The notes under the pieces are model-generated. The model ran no database searches, had not been told where the DNA came from, and worked only from the letters and a program-made list of their open reading frames with translations. A stretch of 64,000 nucleotides of DNA from Candidatus Bealeia paramacronuclearis (GTDB lineage: Bacteria; Pseudomonadota; Alphaproteobacteria; UBA9655), in contig NZ_JAVHWZ010000001.1 in the NCBI RefSeq assembly GCF_035607555.1, positions 603,501 to 667,500 on the forward strand, read 5' to 3'. Each line of letters opens with the position of its first letter. Position 1 is the stretch's first letter. This document shows positions 36,167-45,360 of the stretch, in pieces. Made by a program: the position numbers and the translations under genes.

Positions 36167-39100
36167 AATCTAGGGTTTCCAAAAGTTGATCTTGATTCAC
36201 ACAGGAAAAGACATAAGAAACTTCCCCCGTTTGAGGATTTTGGTGAGCCTGTAAACATTGCGCGCAAATAGCCTTCATCATGCATTGCATGGGTGAGTTA
36301 ATGCTGCCAATAGCAGTGTGATGGGGACTTAATTTGTTCTTCAGGGTAGATTCCCGCGCGTGTGCTACAGCGGCCATCATCCGGTCCGATCCAATGGCAA
36401 TGATGTGATCAATTTGGGGGAGGGGGATTTGAAGATTTCCATTTTCTGAAAAATAGAGAATGGCTTCAATGACATTCCCCTGAAAAACGCGGTCGTGGGA
36501 GCGCTTAGGTTTCCAATCCATTTTTTCATCACAGCACCATATGACTTGGTCTGAAGCGGTCTCAATTTCTTCTGTTTTAAAGCGATCTTGAGCATTTTTA
36601 TATCCCGCTACATAGAGAACTTTTGATCCGGCTTTTTTGAGCTCCTCTCCAATAGAAAAGAGAACTGCGTTTCCAAGTCCACCCCCTATGAGAAGGACAT
36701 TTTTATGAGGCAAAATTTCTGTAGGTGTTCCTGTAGGGCCCATCAAAATGACAGGCTCTCCAGGTTTTAAAAGCGCGCAAAGATTGGACGATCCTCCCAT
36801 CTCAAGGACGATTAAATTTACGGTGCCTTTTTCTGGATTGGCGCTGGCGCCTGTTAAGGCAAGCCCTTCCATGGCAAGGCGGGTTCCGTTTTTGACTCTG
36901 GCCAAACTCTCAAAATTCTGAAGGCGGAAAAATTGGCCGGGTTTAAAATTCCGGGACGCAAGAGGGGCATGGACCACGACTTCCACAATGGTGGGGGTAA
37001 GGCGATTGACAGCCACGACGGAAGCAGAGAGGGCCGCCGCCATATTGTCATCCTGAACTTGTTTTGGGGCCCCATGAGATTGAAGGTTTTTATTGACCTT
37101 CAACATCTCTGTAATTAAGGGATATGCCTTTTTGGCGCTCGCCATAGCTTTGACGACACTGCCTGAAAAATGAGGATTGAGATCCCCCAAATAACTGATA
37201 GAGCGCCCCGGCGTGCGGGAAATGAAAATATCATTCTCGGCTTTGAAATTACCGTCTTGAAGAGCGAGGCTGACTTCTTCTGCAATTTGCGTATTGGGTT
37301 GAGTTCCCAAGGCAAGAAGGGCAGATCCTGCAGGAAGATCAAAAACCTTTCCCTCTTTTTCAACCTGAAGATGAGAGAGATGCCCAAATCTATCTTTAAG
37401 AAAAGCGTGCGGTGTCGTATTCTCCAAAATGGAAATGCCTTGGGCAAGTGCTGATGTAATTTCCTCGTGATTGAGGCGATAGGCTGGGGCTTCTTGAAGG
37501 GATTTTCGGTAGATCAAAGTGCATCCGCCCCAACTTTGAAGAAGATTCAAAATTTCAGGAGACCGATTTTCGGCTTGAGCTTTAGCTCGTTCTTCTCGAA
37601 TTGTTTTGGCGTGCGCTATAAAAATATTTGCGCTGTTTTTCTCATCTTCCGACCAATTATTTTGAGGTCCCAAAATTTCATACCGTTGCAAAAATCGTTC
37701 GACCTGAAGAGGGTAATAGGCCAAGGCTTCTGTTGCGGTGTCCATGGCTGTCAGGCCTCCGCCCACCACCAGGATGGGAAGTCGAAGTTCAAGGTTGGCC
37801 AGTGAATTAATCTTATCCGCGCCTGTGAGTTGAAGCGCCATCAAAAAATCAGAGGCCATGCGGACGCCCCGGGGTAGCCCGCCTGGAATTTCCAAAAGTT
37901 TGGGTTTTCCTGAGCCCAAACACAAAGCCACATGGTCAAATCCATAATCATCAAAAGCCTGATCAAGCGTAATTGTTCCGCCCAATCTGACGCCGCCCTT
38001 GAGTGAAAATTGAGACCGCCTTTCTAAAAGTAATCGAATTAAAGTGAGGTTGTTTTTATCCCAGCGTGCCGTAATTCCGTATTCCGCAACTCCGCCAAAT
38101 CCACTCACAATACGCTTGCTCAAAGGCGTTAGATAATCGTGAATTTTGTAGATAGGTTCGAGTTTTTGGAGATCTTCGGGAAGGGGCTCAATCTTAAGAC
38201 CATCAATCCCAAAAACCGTGTGACCTTCTTGAAGGAGATGATGCGCCAGTGTATATCCCGCGGGGCCCATTCCCGCCACAAGGATTTTACAACCGGAATT
38301 TTCCTCCGGAAAAGGTCTTTTGAAATTAAGTGGATTCCATCTTGAAAGAAGGCTGTAAATTTCAAACCCCCAAGGTAAACGGAGGGTCGATTGTAGTGTC
38401 TCCGATTCAATGCTGGGGACATCAACGGGATCCTGTTTTTGATAAATGCAAGATGTTATGCAGTCATTGCAAATGCGGTGCCCTGTACCCGCCACCATAG
38501 GGTTGTCGATCATAAGTGTAGCAAGGGCTGCCACCGTATAACCTTGAGTTCGAAGCTCATTCATCTCCGAAATTTTTTCTTCAAGGGGGCACCCTTCTAA
38601 AGAAACCTCCAGCGGATTTTTTTGAAAGCCCTCGGATCCTTTGACTTTAAGTCCTTTACTGCACGAGTCCTTTCCCTGATGATGGCACCAAATGCAATAG
38701 TGAGCTTGATCAAGGGCGTGAATTTGAGATGCGGGGGGTGTTGTGCAATTGAAGCCGTCTCGATAATAGGCTTTCTCTTCTTTTGTCATCCCGCTTTTAG
38801 ATTCTAAAATAAATTCAGTATGATTTATGAGAGATGTATCAACTAAATTTCCATAGTTTTTTTTCTGAGGCAGTCTGAATAATTCAGAAGATGTTTTTTC
38901 ATGGATCTGGAATGCAGCATATTTTTTTGCAAGCGCCAAGGCTTCTAGATGATCTTCTTCATAAAGCCACCCCAAAACAGCTTTTGCAAAATCAAGATCT
39001 TTAAAATCCGGATGAATCAGCGTTTCAAGTTGACGATAAAGTGTGGCGCCATCAAAGCTCTCAACTTCTCCTTTCGAGAATGTCTTTGCCGCAATACGTT

Positions 39101-39392
39101 GCACAAATTGACGTTTAGCTGAAAATATTGGGGAAATTGCGTGTGTGGACTCTTGCAACGCATGGATCTCCCCAGCAATTCCAAAAAACGTTCCCAGAAA
39201 ATCTTCAAGATGAGGTGCGAGTTCTAGGATGAGCGCACTTTCATCATTTGCATTTTCAAAACGTGCTTGAAGGAGACGGACTCGTAAATGGTCCTCTAAA
39301 AAATCAAGGAAAGACGCATCTAACTTTATGAGGCCTTCCCGATCATAAAGGTCTTTAAAAGAGAGTTCGTACGGGAGTGTTAATTTAACCAT
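36084..39392 (-). CDS. Fused GltD/NfnB-like and PyrK/NfnA-like flavoprotein oxidoreductase
   Basis: 1102 residues in three parts. Residues 1-330 are an extension with cysteines at 233, 236, 244, 268 and a CxxCxxxC at 308-315, like the N-terminal Fe-S region of GltD. Residues about 365-780 form a GltD/NfnB-type FAD/NAD(P) module (GMGPAG at 374-379; VVGGGLTAMDTATEA). From about 800 is a PyrK/NfnA-like ferredoxin reductase domain (FKPGQFFRLQ, ILMGPTGTPTEIL, LIGGGLGNA) ending with four cysteines (1037, 1043, 1046, 1064) that fit the PyrK [2Fe-2S] site. Nfn enzymes couple NADH, NADPH and ferredoxin by electron bifurcation; that function here is inference. Long relatives occur in other alphaproteobacteria, to my recollection. 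Confidence 0.75.
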   Translation of the reverse strand: MVKLTLPYELSFKDLYDREGLIKLDASFLDFLEDHLRVRLLQARFENANDESALILELAPHLEDFLGTFFGIAGEIHALQESTHAISPIFSAKRQFVQRIAAKTFSKGEVESFDGATLYRQLETLIHPDFKDLDFAKAVLGWLYEEDHLEALALAKKYAAFQIHEKTSSELFRLPQKKNYGNLVDTSLINHTEFILESKSGMTKEEKAYYRDGFNCTTPPASQIHALDQAHYCIWCHHQGKDSCSKGLKVKGSEGFQKNPLEVSLEGCPLEEKISEMNELRTQGYTVAALATLMIDNPMVAGTGHRICNDCITSCIYQKQDPVDVPSIESETLQSTLRLPWGFEIYSLLSRWNPLNFKRPFPEENSGCKILVAGMGPAGYTLAHHLLQEGHTVFGIDGLKIEPLPEDLQKLEPIYKIHDYLTPLSKRIVSGFGGVAEYGITARWDKNNLTLIRLLLERRSQFSLKGGVRLGGTITLDQAFDDYGFDHVALCLGSGKPKLLEIPGGLPRGVRMASDFLMALQLTGADKINSLANLELRLPILVVGGGLTAMDTATEALAYYPLQVERFLQRYEILGPQNNWSEDEKNSANIFIAHAKTIREERAKAQAENRSPEILNLLQSWGGCTLIYRKSLQEAPAYRLNHEEITSALAQGISILENTTPHAFLKDRFGHLSHLQVEKEGKVFDLPAGSALLALGTQPNTQIAEEVSLALQDGNFKAENDIFISRTPGRSISYLGDLNPHFSGSVVKAMASAKKAYPLITEMLKVNKNLQSHGAPKQVQDDNMAAALSASVVAVNRLTPTIVEVVVHAPLASRNFKPGQFFRLQNFESLARVKNGTRLAMEGLALTGASANPEKGTVNLIVLEMGGSSNLCALLKPGEPVILMGPTGTPTEILPHKNVLLIGGGLGNAVLFSIGEELKKAGSKVLYVAGYKNAQDRFKTEEIETASDQVIWCCDEKMDWKPKRSHDRVFQGNVIEAILYFSENGNLQIPLPQIDHIIAIGSDRMMAAVAHARESTLKNKLSPHHTAIGSINSPMQCMMKAICAQCLQAHQNPQTGEVSYVFSCVNQDQLLETLDFTMLQDRLGQNSLSEKLTKAWIEALKI

Positions 39393-39709
39393 GGGCGAAC
39401 AATTGCATTTTGTTTAGGAAAGCTCAATCTTTTTTAGTGATTTTATAGAAAGAAAATGATGATATTAAATATGATTGTTAAAGTTGATTTAAACATTTTT
39501 TATGATGAGTTCTTTTTTTTTATTTTTCTTTGAAAATTTAAAAATTTACAAAACATTCTGTATTTTAACATTTTTAAATTCCAAATGTGATGAGGTAGTA
39601 GGGTTAAAACTTTACACTGACTTTCTTAAAGGAGAGTTAATTTTTTGAAAAAACCTGGCGAGTCATTGGAAAAAAATGTAAGCTACTCAAAAAAAATAGG
39701 AGGTCTAAA
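39393..39709. other. 317-bp AT-rich intergenic region
   Basis: Divergent promoter region between the flavoprotein and channel genes, very AT-rich. A TTG at 39645 after GGAGAG opens a short frame of about 40 codons that overlaps the channel start in another frame; it could be a leader peptide but has no further support. No hairpin or repeat seen. Confidence 0.4.
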
Positions 39710-40534
39710 GTGCATCCGCATCGTAAAAAACTCGCTGATTTTTTTGAAAGTCGCTTATTTCAAATGATTCTTTTAGGGCTTATTATTGTCAATGCAATTG
39801 GCATAGGGCTTGAGACCTCAAAAGACGTCATGCACAAAATCGGCTTTGAATTTGAGGTTTTGGAATATTTTATTCTGGGCGCATTTATCCTTGAGCTTTT
39901 GACGAAAATGATTGTCTTTCGGCGCGACTTTTTCAAGCATGGTTGGAATATTTTTGACTTAAGTGTTATTGTGATCTCGATTCTGCCTCATGCGGCGGGG
40001 CTTACGATTTTAAGGTCCTTTCGTGTATTCCATTCTCTCAGTTTGTTTGAGCTCTCTCCGCACACACGTCATTTGCTTGCGGCCTTAAGACATGTGGGGC
40101 CTAGTGCTTTGAATGTTGTAATTTTCATGCTGGTGGGCTTTTATATTTTAGCGGTGATTGGCGTTGAACTGTTTTCAGAGCAATTCCCGGAACGTTTTGG
40201 CACATTGGGTTGGTCGTTTTTTACGCTTTTCCGTCTTATGATTTATGATGATTATGGCGCCATAGTAAGGCCTATTCTTCTTGCCTACCCTTACTCCTGG
40301 ATTTTCTTTCTCTCTGCTACTTTGATTTTGGCTTTTGTTCTTTTGAACCTTTTTGTGGCGGTGGTTGTAACTGCCCTTCAGCGAGCCGTTCAAAATGATG
40401 AGGATCCTTTGGAAAAAAATGTCAAAGATCAGGCAAAATTAATTACCATCGAAGTGCAAGAAATTGACAACCTTAAAAATGAAATTGGGGAGCTGAAGAA
40501 AATGGTGTCTCAATTTATGCAATCCAAGAGGTGA
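39710..40534 (+). CDS. Voltage-gated sodium channel (BacNav) homologue with atypical filter
   Basis: Six-helix ion channel subunit of 274 residues. S1 NAIGIGLETS, S2 EYFILGAFILELLTKMIVFRRDFF and S3 NIFDLSVIVISILP align with NaChBac/NavAb, and the end of the pore with IVRPILLAYPYSWIFF then the S6 helix. A coiled coil fills about 240-272, as in BacNav tails. Two things differ: S4 has R102 and R105 but then H108, S111 and E114 where arginines are usual, and the filter reads MIYDDYGA (177-184) in place of the TLESWSMG-type motif, one residue shorter. GTG start after AGGAGG. Ion selectivity is therefore uncertain. Confidence 0.82.
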   Translation: MHPHRKKLADFFESRLFQMILLGLIIVNAIGIGLETSKDVMHKIGFEFEVLEYFILGAFILELLTKMIVFRRDFFKHGWNIFDLSVIVISILPHAAGLTILRSFRVFHSLSLFELSPHTRHLLAALRHVGPSALNVVIFMLVGFYILAVIGVELFSEQFPERFGTLGWSFFTLFRLMIYDDYGAIVRPILLAYPYSWIFFLSATLILAFVLLNLFVAVVVTALQRAVQNDEDPLEKNVKDQAKLITIEVQEIDNLKNEIGELKKMVSQFMQSKR

Positions 40535-40539
40535 GTGTT

Positions 40540-41574
40540 TCATTTCAGGGGTCCCATGATTTTCTCTGCGACCTTGATATAGCACTGAGCCTCGACACTT
40601 TCGGGAGAGCTGATGACAATGGGATTTCCTTGATCTGAGGTTTCCCGAATTTTGCCCTGAAGGGGGATCTCACCCAAAAAAGGCACTTCCAATCTCTTTG
40701 CCTCTTTTTTTGCGCCACCATGGTCAAAAATGTGCGACTGGTCACCGCAATGGGGGCAGGTAAAGTAACTCATATTCTCAACAATTCCTAAGACGGGGAT
40801 TTCTAATTTACGAAACATATTTAGACCCTTGCGTGCATCAATAAGAGCAATGTCTTGAGGCGTTGAAACAATCACCGCCCCCGTCAATGGCACCGTTTGG
40901 ACAAGGGATAATTGAATGTCTCCGGTTCCGGGCGGCAAATCAATAACAAGGACATCTCGTTCCCCCCAACTGACTTGTCGTAGCATTTGTTGAAGAGCAC
41001 TTTGCACCATCGGCCCGCGCCAAATGGCGGGCGTTTCCTCATCTGTCATAAATCCCAAAGACATGACTGCAATTCCATATTTCTCATGGGGGATTAATAT
41101 TTTTCCGTCCTCAGATTTGACGCGATCTCGAATTCCGAGCATGCGGGGAATGGAGGGTCCATAAATATCGGCATCTAACAAGGCCACACGCAGCCCCAAC
41201 TGATGAAGGGACAGGGCGAGGTTCACGGCGGTCGTTGATTTTCCAACGCCCCCCTTTCCAGAGGCTATGGCAATCACATTGCGCACGCCCTCAATAGATT
41301 TTCTCTCTTTGGGATTAAGCAGCTTTGATTTTTTTTGGGCGGTTAAAATAATGCGGACCTCTTCAATTCCTGGAATTTTTTTGAGGATTTGTGCGAGCTT
41401 CTCTTTAACTTCTTGTGCTAGTTGAATATGTTGCGTATCAAACTCAAGGGTAAAGGTAATAATTCCATTTTCGGTTATCTCAAGGCCTGAGATACAGTCC
41501 GATTCCATGAGGCTTTTCTGGGTTAACGGATGCATCACCTGTGATAAGATGGCCACCACGTGATCATGTAACAT
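40540..41574 (-). CDS. mrp: Mrp/ApbC iron-sulfur cluster carrier ATPase
   Basis: NBP35/Mrp-family P-loop protein, 344 residues. An N-terminal MIP18/DUF59 domain (about 1-85, VMHPLTQKSLMESDCISGLE) precedes the ATPase domain with deviant Walker A SGKGGVGKST, DADIYGPSIPRMLG and DVLVIDLPPGTGD. The CxxC pair (YFTCPHCGDQ) that holds a bridging Fe-S cluster is present. Thought to deliver Fe-S clusters to apoproteins. Convergent with the channel gene (5-base gap), divergent from hflK. Confidence 0.94.
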   Translation of the reverse strand: MLHDHVVAILSQVMHPLTQKSLMESDCISGLEITENGIITFTLEFDTQHIQLAQEVKEKLAQILKKIPGIEEVRIILTAQKKSKLLNPKERKSIEGVRNVIAIASGKGGVGKSTTAVNLALSLHQLGLRVALLDADIYGPSIPRMLGIRDRVKSEDGKILIPHEKYGIAVMSLGFMTDEETPAIWRGPMVQSALQQMLRQVSWGERDVLVIDLPPGTGDIQLSLVQTVPLTGAVIVSTPQDIALIDARKGLNMFRKLEIPVLGIVENMSYFTCPHCGDQSHIFDHGGAKKEAKRLEVPFLGEIPLQGKIRETSDQGNPIVISSPESVEAQCYIKVAEKIMGPLK

Positions 41575-41658
41575 TCATATATCCTTTCAATTGCTTCTTT
41601 TTCAGTGATACTTTATATATTTATAGTGAAATGACAATCCTGACGAATGAGGTAGGTT

Positions 41659-42762
41659 ATGGCCTGGGATGAAAATGGTGGCCCTTGGGGAAACAATAAT
41701 GATGATAAAAATCCATGGCAACGCAAGCCCGGTGGTGGCAAGAGTACGCCCCCTGATTTTGAAAAATGGTTTAAGGACCAGAAAAAGAAATTTAAAAAGA
41801 TGTCCGGAGGCCCAGGTCCTAATAAAAATTTACTGTGGCTTGTTGCAGGCGGTGTTTTTATTCTCTGGCTTTTAACAGGTGTTTACCAAGTTCAAAACGA
41901 TCAACAAGCGGCCATTTTGAAATTTGGAAAATGGGATCGCACAACAGATCCAGGGCTTCACTACCACTTGCCGCTACCTATTGAAACTGCAGTTATTCGA
42001 AATGTTACTACAATTAACGTTTTCACGAATACTACATTAAATTCAGAAAATGCAGGTGATGGCAGCTTGATGCTGACGGGAGATGAAAACATCGCCGATG
42101 TGCAGTTTGCCGTATATTGGCAAATCAACAATCTTGAGAATTTTCTCTTTAGTGCAAAATCTCCAGAAGCAACAGTAAAGGCGGCAGCAGACAGTGTCTT
42201 CCGTGAAGTCATTGCTCAAACGCCCATTGCGCAAGCTTTATCTGAGGGGCGTTCTGATATTAACATCAAGGTCAAAGAACGTCTTCAAAAAGTCATTGAT
42301 GAGTATAAATTGGGTGTGACTATTACCCAAGTGAAACTCTTGAAAGTGACACCTCCGACGGCTGAGGTTGTGGATGCGTATTTGGACGTTCAACGCGCCA
42401 AAGCGGATATGGAAAGAAAACGGAACGAAGCTGAGTTTTATCATAACTCTATCGTGCCTGTGGCGCGAGGAGAAGCTCAAAAAATCATCCAAGATGCGGA
42501 AGCTTATAAGTCACAGATTGTGGCAGATGCCCAAGGTGATACGCAACGATTCCTGTCCGTTTTGACACAATATCGCAAAGCGCCAGAGATTACCAAAAAG
42601 CGTCTTTATCTCAAAACCATGCAAACAATTTTGCAAGGGGCAAATAAACTGGTCACAAATGGCGACACTGGAAAGCAAAGTGTCTTGCCTTACTTGCCTT
42701 TGCCTGAGCTTAAGACAAAACCCATCCCTGAGACAGCTTCAACGGAAGAGGTGAAAAAATGA
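41659..42762 (+). CDS. hflK: FtsH modulator HflK
   Basis: SPFH-domain membrane protein, 367 residues, partner of HflC in the periplasmic complex that encloses and regulates the FtsH protease. Gly/Asn/Trp-rich cytosolic start (NGGPWGNNNDDKNPW), one transmembrane helix (LLWLVAGGVFILWLLTGVY), then the SPFH domain (QQAAILKFGKWDRTTDPGLH) and a helical tail with alanine/arginine heptads. Overlaps hflC by 4 bases. Confidence 0.94.
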   Translation: MAWDENGGPWGNNNDDKNPWQRKPGGGKSTPPDFEKWFKDQKKKFKKMSGGPGPNKNLLWLVAGGVFILWLLTGVYQVQNDQQAAILKFGKWDRTTDPGLHYHLPLPIETAVIRNVTTINVFTNTTLNSENAGDGSLMLTGDENIADVQFAVYWQINNLENFLFSAKSPEATVKAAADSVFREVIAQTPIAQALSEGRSDINIKVKERLQKVIDEYKLGVTITQVKLLKVTPPTAEVVDAYLDVQRAKADMERKRNEAEFYHNSIVPVARGEAQKIIQDAEAYKSQIVADAQGDTQRFLSVLTQYRKAPEITKKRLYLKTMQTILQGANKLVTNGDTGKQSVLPYLPLPELKTKPIPETASTEEVKK

Positions 42763-43616
42763 GACAGAACTCACTCATTGCTTATATCGTCCCACTTTTG
42801 ATCGTTTTCTTTCTTGCGACCAGTTCGTTCTTTATTGTAGGGCAGGGGCAGCAAGCGCTCGTCCTCCAATTTGGACGATTGGTGCGTATTGAAAAGGATC
42901 CGGGACTTCAATTCAAAATTCCCTTCATGCAAGATATTATCTATTACGATAACCGAATCTTGGATTTTGACATGCAGGCGCTTGAGGCCACATTGGGCGA
43001 TCAAAAGCGCTTAACGGTTGATACCTTCACGCGTTATCGCATTGCAGAACCTGAAATTTTTTATCGGACTGTGAGAAATGAGCAGGGCGCCAAGGCTCGC
43101 CTTGAGGGGCTTAATAGTGGTATCGTCTTGAGCATTTTAGGTAAGGTCAAATTATCAGATGTTCTGTCTGCAAAACGTGAAGAAATTACGAAGCAAATTC
43201 GCGATCAAATGAATACAGAAGCCAAAGATTTTGGTGTGCAAGTTGTGGATCTTCGTTTGCGTCGGACCGATTTGCCAGTGAAGAACAGTGAAGCCATTTT
43301 TTCGCGAATGATTTCTGAGCGGAAACAAGAATCTCAAGAATTCAGATCACGCGGTGATGAAATGGCGCAAGAAATCAAATCCAAAGCAGATAAAGAAAAG
43401 ACTATTATTTTGGCAGATGCTCGTAAGCAATCTCAAATTTTGCGTGGTGAGGGGGATGCCATTGTGACTGATATTTCTGCCCAAGCCTATGGTCAGGACC
43501 CGGAATTCTTTGATTTTTATCAGTCTTTGCAAGCGTATGAAAAAGGACTTGCAAGTGATAGCACAACTTATATTCTATCTCCTACAAATACGTTCTTTAA
43601 ATACTTTGGAGGATAA
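42759..43616 (+). CDS. hflC: FtsH modulator HflC
   Basis: SPFH-domain protein of 285 residues with an N-terminal membrane helix (IAYIVPLLIVFFLATSSFFIV) and the HflC pattern VGQGQQALVLQFGRLVR, LGDQKRLTVDTFTRYRI, and SERKQESQEFRSRGDEMAQE in the helical part. Translationally coupled to hflK. Upstream of the DegP-type protease by 206 bases, a frequent alphaproteobacterial arrangement (hflK-hflC-degP), consistent with joint envelope quality control. Confidence 0.95.
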   Translation: MRQNSLIAYIVPLLIVFFLATSSFFIVGQGQQALVLQFGRLVRIEKDPGLQFKIPFMQDIIYYDNRILDFDMQALEATLGDQKRLTVDTFTRYRIAEPEIFYRTVRNEQGAKARLEGLNSGIVLSILGKVKLSDVLSAKREEITKQIRDQMNTEAKDFGVQVVDLRLRRTDLPVKNSEAIFSRMISERKQESQEFRSRGDEMAQEIKSKADKEKTIILADARKQSQILRGEGDAIVTDISAQAYGQDPEFFDFYQSLQAYEKGLASDSTTYILSPTNTFFKYFGG

Positions 43617-43715
43617 GTGCACGTGATGAAACTTCTTCAATTCTTAGTTTAGTATGTTTGAAAAATGCTCAATAGAGTTGTCCTGATGAACTTGCTACTT
43701 GGCATCTCAAAAAAA

Positions 43716-43768
43716 GATCCTGAAATAATTCCGGATCAAGCCCGGGACTAAAAGGTTAGCATGACGAT
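43716..43768. repeat. Dispersed palindromic repeat, copy A
   Basis: About 53 bases related to the element at 51797-51848: GATCCTGAA at the left, an inner CCGGAT/CCCGGG palindrome and GACTAAAAGGTT followed by ATGAC. The outer inverted arm is degraded here (TTAGCAT). Lies in the hflC-degP gap; resembles the short palindromic repeats common in Rickettsiales-type genomes. Confidence 0.7.
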
Positions 43769-43822
43769 AGGGATGCAAAAAAATATCTACTCAACTGCTC
43801 TTTTTTTTTAGAAGGTAACACT

Positions 43823-45313
43823 ATGAAGATTTCACGATTTTCTCTCTCTCTTGTTCTTTTAGCCACTCTCAGCCTTGAGAATGCAACTTTGAGAGCTCAA
43901 GAGGTTAAACCCTCACCTGTTTCTGCGCCGCAAGGATTTGCGGATATGGTGGCGCCTCTATTGCCGGCGGTTGTGAATATTTCAACCAAGACAAAAGTGA
44001 AATCAGGTCCGCAACTTCGCAGTCCTATTCCCCTTGATCCGAATCTGCCCTCCGGTCCGCTTGAGGATATGCTGCGGGAATTTTTTGACCAGCAAGCCCC
44101 GAGCCACAGGAATGTCGCGTCTTTAGGAAGTGGGTTTATCGTCTCGCCCGAGGGACTTGTTGTCACCAACTATCACGTGATTGAAGGGGCGGATGAAGTT
44201 ACCGTTATTTTGAACGACAACACAAAATTACCCGCAACCGTGGTGGGGCGTGACCACCGCACCGACATTGCGCTTTTGAAAGTGGAAACCAAAACAAAGC
44301 TGCCTTTTGTCAATTGGGGTGATTCTGAAAAACTGAGGACTGGTGACTGGATTATTGCCATTGGCAATCCTTTTGGTTTGGGCGGAACGGTGACGGCAGG
44401 AATTGTCTCCACCATCAAAAGAGATATTTCTGCGAGCCAAAACCCTGGGGTTAATCTCGACTACGTTCAAGGTTATATTCAAACGGATGCCTCCATTAAT
44501 GTGGGGAATTCTGGTGGGCCCATGTTTAATATGCAGGGACAGGTCGTGGGCATTAACCGTGCGATTTTCTCGCCCACGGGGGGGAGTGTAGGGATTGGTT
44601 TTGCGATTCCCGCATCCGTTGCACAAAAAGTTGTGGATCAAATTCGTGAGTTTGGACGTACGAAGCGCGGTTGGCTCGGCGTTCGCATCCAGTCGGTTAC
44701 GGAAGATATCGCTGAAGGTTTGGGCTTTAAAACAGTTGAAGGTGCCCTTGTCGGAAGTGTGATTCCAGGAGGACCCGCTGCGGCTGCCAAACTTTTGCCC
44801 GGAGATGTCATCTTGAAAGTAGGGGAGACACCTGTCAAAGATTCACGTAGCATACCGCAACTTGTGGGCGATATGCCTGTGGGATCGGTGGCACCTCTCA
44901 CCATTTGGCGCAAAGGGAAAACCTTTGTTCAAAATATCACCGTAGGTGAATTTGAAGAGGCGGAAGAGGCTGGAATTATCAAATCCCCTCAAGCAAAATC
45001 CACCGCCAAAACGACTCAAGCCTTGGGTATGTCATTCCAAACGCTCACTCCTGATTTTCGTCGTGAAAATGGAATCGCCGATGATATTGCGGGTGTGGTT
45101 GTCACAGAGGTTAATCCCAAAAGTAATGCGGCGTTTAAAGGGCTTCAATCAGGGGATATCATTGTTGAAATCAGTCAGGAAGATGTTCAAAAACCGGAAG
45201 ATGTCGTTAACTTGGTCGAAAAAGCGAAAAAAGCGGGCCGTAAATCCGTTCTTCTTTTGATTAATCGTGAAGATGAAATGCGCTATATTTCCGTCAAAAT
45301 TAAGGACGAATGA
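43823..45313 (+). CDS. degP: DegP/DegQ (Do) family periplasmic serine protease
   Basis: HtrA protease/chaperone of the envelope, 496 residues. Signal peptide (about 1-25), trypsin-like domain with catalytic His118 (TNYHVIEGADEV), Asp148 (RDHRTDIALLKV) and Ser230 (NVGNSGGPMFN), and two PDZ domains (about 280-370 and 405-490; RGWLGVRIQSV, GVVVTEVNPKSNAAFKGLQ). Degrades or refolds misfolded periplasmic proteins. A hairpin terminator follows 25 bases after the stop. Confidence 0.95.
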   Translation: MKISRFSLSLVLLATLSLENATLRAQEVKPSPVSAPQGFADMVAPLLPAVVNISTKTKVKSGPQLRSPIPLDPNLPSGPLEDMLREFFDQQAPSHRNVASLGSGFIVSPEGLVVTNYHVIEGADEVTVILNDNTKLPATVVGRDHRTDIALLKVETKTKLPFVNWGDSEKLRTGDWIIAIGNPFGLGGTVTAGIVSTIKRDISASQNPGVNLDYVQGYIQTDASINVGNSGGPMFNMQGQVVGINRAIFSPTGGSVGIGFAIPASVAQKVVDQIREFGRTKRGWLGVRIQSVTEDIAEGLGFKTVEGALVGSVIPGGPAAAAKLLPGDVILKVGETPVKDSRSIPQLVGDMPVGSVAPLTIWRKGKTFVQNITVGEFEEAEEAGIIKSPQAKSTAKTTQALGMSFQTLTPDFRRENGIADDIAGVVVTEVNPKSNAAFKGLQSGDIIVEISQEDVQKPEDVVNLVEKAKKAGRKSVLLLINREDEMRYISVKIKDE

Positions 45314-45337
45314 GGGGCACCAAAACGTCTTTCTTGT

Positions 45338-45360
45338 GAAAAAGGATTTAATCCTTTTTC
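45338..45360. terminator. Convergent terminator overlapping a stop codon
   Basis: GAAAAAGGAT (45338-45347) and ATCCTTTTTC (45351-45360) form a perfect 10-bp stem with loop TTA. That TTA is the complement of the TAA stop of the minus-strand gene, whose last codons lie in the stem. A- and T-rich arms let it act for both degP and the minus-strand gene. Confidence 0.65.
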
